DNA from: JAJFJD01 sp965228695
GTDB lineage: Bacteria > Pseudomonadota > Alphaproteobacteria > UBA8366
NCBI GenBank assembly: GCA_965228695.1
Contig: CBDDIB010000002.1
Span: forward strand, 4,402,001-4,466,000
Length of the DNA stretch: 64,000 nt
Direction of reading: 5' to 3'
Shown here: one piece after another, positions 62,975 through 64,000 of the stretch
Position numbering within the stretch: the stretch's first letter is position 1
Layout: every line of letters begins with the position of its first letter
Made by a program: the position numbers and the translations under genes
The notes under the pieces: model-generated
What the model was told of the DNA's origin: nothing
Database searches by the model: none
The model's input: the letters and a program-made list of their open reading frames with translations, nothing else

Positions 62975-63967
62975 ATGACGATCATCCTTCCGCAAGACCT
63001 TCCCGCCGCCGCGATTCTCCGGCGCGAGGGAATCGACGTTATCGACGCCGAAGACTTGGCCGGCCACGGTGAAGCCTCCTTGCGGATCGCGGTGCTCAAC
63101 CTGATGCCCTGCAAGGCTACGACGGAAGCGCAGCTCGCCCGGCGTTTGGGGGACACGGACCATATCGTGGACCTCACATTCTTTATTCCGGACAGTCACC
63201 AACCGAAATCGACGGCAAGCAGCCATATTGACCGCTTCTACAAACGATGGCGCGAAATCCGGCATCGCCGGTTCGACGGCCTGATTATCACCGGCGCACC
63301 GGTGGAAACGCTGCCTTTTGAAGCGGTGTCCTATTGGCCCGAAATGACCGAAATCTTCGACTGGGCGCAGCGCAACGCATTGCGCCGCTACTACATCTGC
63401 TGGGCCGCACAGGCGGCGCTATACCATTTCCATGACGTCGACAAACACACGCTGACCGCGAAACGATTTGGTGTATATGAGCAGCGGCTCCGCCGGTCGG
63501 ACCACCCCCTTTTCGAGGGAATCGAGGGACCAATCCCGACGCCGGTGTCGCGCCATTCCGAGACACGTCAATCCGATCTTCCCCGAAATGCCGGCGTGTC
63601 GGTCCTGGCCGAGTCGGCCGATGCCGACCTCGCCCTTCTCGAAGACCGGCCGCGGCATACCCTGCTGATGTTCAACCATCTGGAATACGACCCGAAGACA
63701 TTGCCCGCGGAGTATGAACGCGACCGGCGTGCCGGCAAGGCGATCGCGCTGCCCCAAAATACCTTTCCCGGCGACGATCCGACGCTACGGCCGAAAGAAT
63801 CCTGGCGGTCGCCCGCCCGCCAATTCTTCGCGAACTGGCTCTCGGACGTCCGCACGGCCTCTCTGGCGGCCCATCGGTACCGAAATCTGCGAATTCAGCC
63901 GGCAGCCCAACCTGCACCGGCAACAGTCCGCGCCGCGACCGTCCCCGCCGAACCCTTGTGCGGATAA
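62975..63967 (+). CDS. metA: Homoserine O-acetyltransferase (MetA type)
   Basis: A 330-residue MetA. The catalytic Cys is in YYICWAAQAALYHFH, and the His/Glu pair in LLMFNHLEYDPKTL. At the specificity position the loop reads GAPVETLPF: Glu follows Val, as in acetyl-CoA-using MetA enzymes, whereas succinylating enzymes have Gly there (GAPLGLVEF in E. coli). So it should form O-acetylhomoserine, the substrate of the metY product. The C-terminal tail (about residues 300-330) is Ala/Pro-rich and longer than usual. No later gene is called: an ATG at 63971 is cut off by the window end. Confidence 0.94.
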   Translation: MTIILPQDLPAAAILRREGIDVIDAEDLAGHGEASLRIAVLNLMPCKATTEAQLARRLGDTDHIVDLTFFIPDSHQPKSTASSHIDRFYKRWREIRHRRFDGLIITGAPVETLPFEAVSYWPEMTEIFDWAQRNALRRYYICWAAQAALYHFHDVDKHTLTAKRFGVYEQRLRRSDHPLFEGIEGPIPTPVSRHSETRQSDLPRNAGVSVLAESADADLALLEDRPRHTLLMFNHLEYDPKTLPAEYERDRRAGKAIALPQNTFPGDDPTLRPKESWRSPARQFFANWLSDVRTASLAAHRYRNLRIQPAAQPAPATVRAATVPAEPLCG

Positions 63968-64000
63968 TCGATGCGCCGATTGAGCATGGATCATCCTTCG

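Noticed and set aside
63971..64000. Start of a further gene after metA
   Set aside because: Only ten codons before the window end and no clear ribosome site; cannot be supported.
1..64000. CRISPR arrays, insertion sequences, prophage genes
   Set aside because: No regularly spaced repeats, transposase motifs or phage structural genes were seen on either strand.

Overview
The window reads as chromosomal DNA of a GC-rich alphaproteobacterium, probably a free-living relative of the Rhodospirillales. Evidence: a gcrA cell-cycle regulator with a dense GANTC (CcrM-type) cluster upstream, an alphaproteobacterial LexA box (GTTC-N7-GTTC), a DUF2794 gene, the yfgM-like/bamB/der order, and guaB, rsmB and guaA close together. 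Most of the window is densely coding. Two stretches, about 26.9-29.5 kb and 32.1-34.1 kb, are visibly richer in A+T and look like later arrivals. I see no phage, IS element, integrase or CRISPR array.

Layout. 1-26.6 kb is mostly housekeeping: radA (cut by the window edge), cvpA, purF and an SDR; a YnfA protein and an AGPS-like flavoprotein; der, bamB and a YfgM-like protein (one operon on the minus strand); a small lipoprotein, DUF2794, an SOS-box-associated zinc-ribbon gene and gcrA; dusA; an RpiR regulator divergent from a class III aminotransferase; a CmcJ-like oxidoreductase and a GFA protein; an ArsR/AHSA1 pair; then guaA, an enolase-superfamily enzyme, a GNAT, rsmB, guaB, rlmE, ppx and an EF-hand protein. 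A tRNA-Gln(CTG) at 26.8 kb is followed by an A+T-richer stress group (dodecin, universal stress protein, coiled-coil protein, and what looks like a decayed cold-shock gene).

30-34 kb holds an orphan PAS protein, an SDR without its catalytic residues, and an isolated A+T-rich two-membrane-span protein overlapping a 47-codon ORF. 34-60 kb is a catabolic and uptake zone: a tripartite tricarboxylate (TctCAB-type) transporter, a TIM-barrel isomerase-like enzyme, an FkbM methyltransferase, three TauD/TfdA-type dioxygenases (two in tandem), a luciferase-like monooxygenase, an alpha/beta hydrolase, a MmgE/PrpD protein, an SLC13 anion transporter with a coupled tandem universal stress protein, an amidase, a thiolase-fold protein with its DUF35 partner, an N-formylglutamate amidohydrolase, an MFS carrier, a TAXI-TRAP transporter and a cytosine-deaminase-like amidohydrolase. 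It is interrupted at 54-56 kb by cspA and infA. These genes suggest import and breakdown of small organic acids, amides and related compounds; substrates cannot be read from sequence.

The window ends with a two-gene methionine unit: an O-acetylhomoserine sulfhydrylase-type enzyme and a MetA whose specificity residue (Glu) points to acetylation rather than succinylation. The observations I rate highest are the GANTC cluster with a 14-bp inverted repeat before gcrA, the SOS-box zinc-ribbon gene, the SLC13/universal-stress-protein pair, the Cys-less thiolase with a DUF35 partner, and the A+T-rich island at 32-34 kb.
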